Assembly: GCA_029287875.1 (NCBI GenBank)
Contig: JARFQH010000068.1
Span: 1 to 7,176, forward strand
Source: Desulfobacteraceae bacterium
Lineage (GTDB): Bacteria > Desulfobacterota > Desulfobacteria > Desulfobacterales > SG8-13
Reading direction: 5' to 3'
DNA: 7,176 nt
Position 1 is the stretch's first letter. Each line of letters begins with the position of its first letter. Shown here one piece after another: positions 5,707-7,176 of this stretch. Under the pieces are notes generated by a model, which made no database searches, had not been told where the DNA came from, and saw only the letters and a list, made by a program, of their open reading frames with translations. Both the position numbers and the translations under genes were made by a program.

Positions 5707-6981
5707 TCAACCATCGAACGGCAACAGGTTTCCGTTGCGATTGAATTCCATCGGCCCCCAGGCGGACTCCTGCTGTAAGTGTGGGTTGAGGTGGACCTCC
5801 TCTGCCAGGGCTGCCGAAACCTGCAACATCTCGAGATGCTTGGTGTCCCTGATACGCACGAGGCGCGCACCTGCCGGACTGGCGAGTCCTGCCGTCGCCG
5901 CGCAGATCGCAATCGCTTCACGGTCGTTTTCAACCGTGAGGGGAATGGCGGCCTTTTCAGGAGATATGGCCGCCACGGAGTTCTTGTACGTTTTTTCCAT
6001 GTCCAGCGCATCGACCAGCCGTCTGGTGGTGACGTCCGCCAAACCGATACCGTTGCCGTTGCCGTCTGATCCGGGACTCAGGTCGCGCACGAAAATACGT
6101 TTGACGTGCGGGGTGGTGAAAAAATCGCCGACGAGATCACGATGCCTGCCGGTCACATTCGAATCCATCCCGATTCCGCTGATGTCTTTCCCGAATCGGT
6201 CCACCACGAGGATGTCAATATCGTCGAAGGGGATGCGGCCCATCATGTCCGCCGCTATTTTCAGCAATTTCTTTTCACCCGTCAGGATATCCGCCGGCAT
6301 CAGGGCCTTGACCTGAGACAGGTCGCCGCAGCCATCTTCCAGCAGAGCCAGACCAAACAAGACGGGGCATCGACCGAGGACCAAACGGGCGGCATCCTCG
6401 ATAATACCGAAGCCGTGGCGAACCGCCTGCCGATGAAACTCGGTCGCGCCGTCGGCCTTTCCCAGCCCGATCGTCAGCATCTTGCACAGGCCGCTCTCGA
6501 TGTCGGCCCGGAATTTGGTGTGCTGTTTCACCCGGTTGATAACGACGATGTGATCAGCGGCCAGCGCCTGCCGGGAGAAAAAGATTCGGGTGCCGTTGAC
6601 CAGACGATCGATACACTCGACCGCCATGTCCGGAACAACCGGTACACCCAGTGCGGCCTGGCTGATACCCAGCTGTTGGAGCACGACGCGTTGGCCTTCC
6701 GCGGACGCTCCGCCATGACTGCCCATGGCCGGCACGATGAAAGGTTCGAGCTGCTTTTCGCGCAGGTATTCGATACAACCGCCGACCACCACGTCGATAG
6801 CGTTGATACCCCTGCTGCCGACCGCAACGGCCACGGTTTCACCCGGCCGGGTCAAGCCTTCTATGGCCAGTGAGGCCAGAGCGGACCGAACGGCTTGCGG
6901 CACGTCGCCGAGGGCTGCCCGTTGAAGCGCCTGCCGTACCCGAGCCACTTCGGGATATGCTGTAGGTGTCGCCTTCGTCAT
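5707..6981 (-). CDS. LarA-like (DUF2088, lactate racemase domain) protein of unknown substrate
   Basis: This is a 424-residue cytosolic protein with no signal peptide. It looks like a distant member of the lactate racemase LarA superfamily, whose founding member uses a nickel-pincer nucleotide cofactor to racemise lactate. Supporting segments: AVAVGSRGI (51-59), PAMGSHGGASAEGQ (84-97, with H89), VINRVKQHTKFRADIESGLCKM (147-168, with H154 and K167), and the glycine-rich IGLGK (171-175). Further family-like blocks are PVLFGLALLED (206-216) and DILVVDRFGKDISGIGMDSNVTGR (256-279). H89, H154 and K167 are candidates for the histidines and cofactor-bound lysine of LarA, but H154 to K167 is 13 residues where LarA has about 10, so the match needs structural alignment. 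No larB, larC or larE is nearby. ATG 6981 is chosen as the first ATG of the frame; the ribosome site is weak. It converges on the barrel gene, with a fold-back repeat 37 bases upstream. Confidence 0.75.
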   Translation of the reverse strand: MTKATPTAYPEVARVRQALQRAALGDVPQAVRSALASLAIEGLTRPGETVAVAVGSRGINAIDVVVGGCIEYLREKQLEPFIVPAMGSHGGASAEGQRVVLQQLGISQAALGVPVVPDMAVECIDRLVNGTRIFFSRQALAADHIVVINRVKQHTKFRADIESGLCKMLTIGLGKADGATEFHRQAVRHGFGIIEDAARLVLGRCPVLFGLALLEDGCGDLSQVKALMPADILTGEKKLLKIAADMMGRIPFDDIDILVVDRFGKDISGIGMDSNVTGRHRDLVGDFFTTPHVKRIFVRDLSPGSDGNGNGIGLADVTTRRLVDALDMEKTYKNSVAAISPEKAAIPLTVENDREAIAICAATAGLASPAGARLVRIRDTKHLEMLQVSAALAEEVHLNPHLQQESAWGPMEFNRNGNLLPFDG

Positions 6982-7017
6982 GATGGTTCGGCCTAAAGAT
7001 GCGGTGTCATTGGTTTA

Positions 7018-7176
7018 AGGGTCACGGTAAGAAATAATTCCACACGATTGCGCCGGATTATGGTTTGTCTACAAGGCACATCCACCTGCACATATCGGGA
7101 TACGTGTGGGTGGATGTAACGCAGTAGACGGGCCATAAGACAAGCAAGAGGTGGAATTATTTTTTGCCGGGGCCCT
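7018..7176. mobile_element. Long fold-back inverted repeat, MITE-like, reaching the window edge
   Basis: The sequence is an imperfect palindrome centred near 7097. Terminal arms 7018-7043 and 7151-7176 agree at 22 of 26 positions as reverse complements, including a perfect 12-base block (AAATAATTCCAC 7032-7043 with GTGGAATTATTT 7151-7162). Inner paired blocks are TTGC 7048-7051/GCAA 7144-7147, TTATGG 7058-7063/CCATAA 7133-7138, GTCTAC 7067-7072/GTAGAC 7124-7129 and ACATCCACC 7078-7086/GGTGGATGT 7109-7117, with a CGGG tip at 7096-7099. It contains no open reading frame of note. The right boundary and any target duplication lie beyond the window. Alternatives are a structured RNA or a bidirectional terminator. 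Confidence 0.65.

Noticed and set aside
5105..5710. A 201-codon minus-strand frame across the barrel gene and heptamers
   Set aside because: It is antisense to the well-supported barrel gene. Its repetitive N-terminal part is just the heptamer array read as codons.
6106..6873. A 255-codon plus-strand frame
   Set aside because: It is the complement of the LarA-like gene, with no recognisable domain and no ribosome site.
7018..7176. Integron attC site
   Set aside because: The size and palindromic form prompted the check, but the required GTTRRRY/RYYYAAC core pair is absent and there are no cassettes or integrase.

Overview
The window looks like a chromosomal segment from a Gram-negative anaerobe of the Desulfobacterota (old Deltaproteobacteria), probably a sulfate-reducer-like lineage. 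Evidence for this: an RNase J linked to an FtsK translocase, an outer-membrane barrel ending in phenylalanine, a LarA-like protein, and short degenerate 7- and 8-base repeats between genes of a kind I associate with that group. The assignment is inference; there is no rRNA or other phylogenetic marker to test it. No gene looks recently acquired. The only mobile-like item is a long fold-back sequence at the right edge.

Layout, left to right. Bases 1-1344 (minus) hold the first 448 codons of an FtsK/SpoIIIE DNA translocase, cut by the window edge just after Walker B. Bases 1355-1459 are a gap filled with degenerate octamers that form a long imperfect hairpin. Bases 1455-3107 (minus) encode RNase J, whose GTG start lies inside the last codons of a PlsC-type acyltransferase (3098-3823, minus). 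A 110-residue protein of unknown function (3860-4192, minus) heads this group. These four genes read in one direction and probably form one transcription unit: small protein, plsC-like, rnj, ftsK. The unit joins membrane lipid synthesis, RNA processing and chromosome segregation, a housekeeping type of cluster.

Bases 4193-4423 are a divergent promoter region with a 19-base palindrome and a leader containing two mutually exclusive hairpins. From there the plus strand encodes an exported beta-barrel protein (4424-5560) of the omptin-like/Protochlamydia-outer-membrane-protein type. It converges on a LarA-like (DUF2088) protein on the minus strand (5707-6981). The 146-base gap between them carries nine degenerate heptamers.

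Upstream of the LarA-like gene, bases 7018-7176 form a near-symmetrical inverted repeat that runs to the last base of the window. It is the most unusual structure here and is best explained as a MITE-like or fold-back element. No CRISPR array, tRNA, rRNA, toxin-antitoxin pair or defence gene was seen. No stretch longer than 300 bases lacks a gene.
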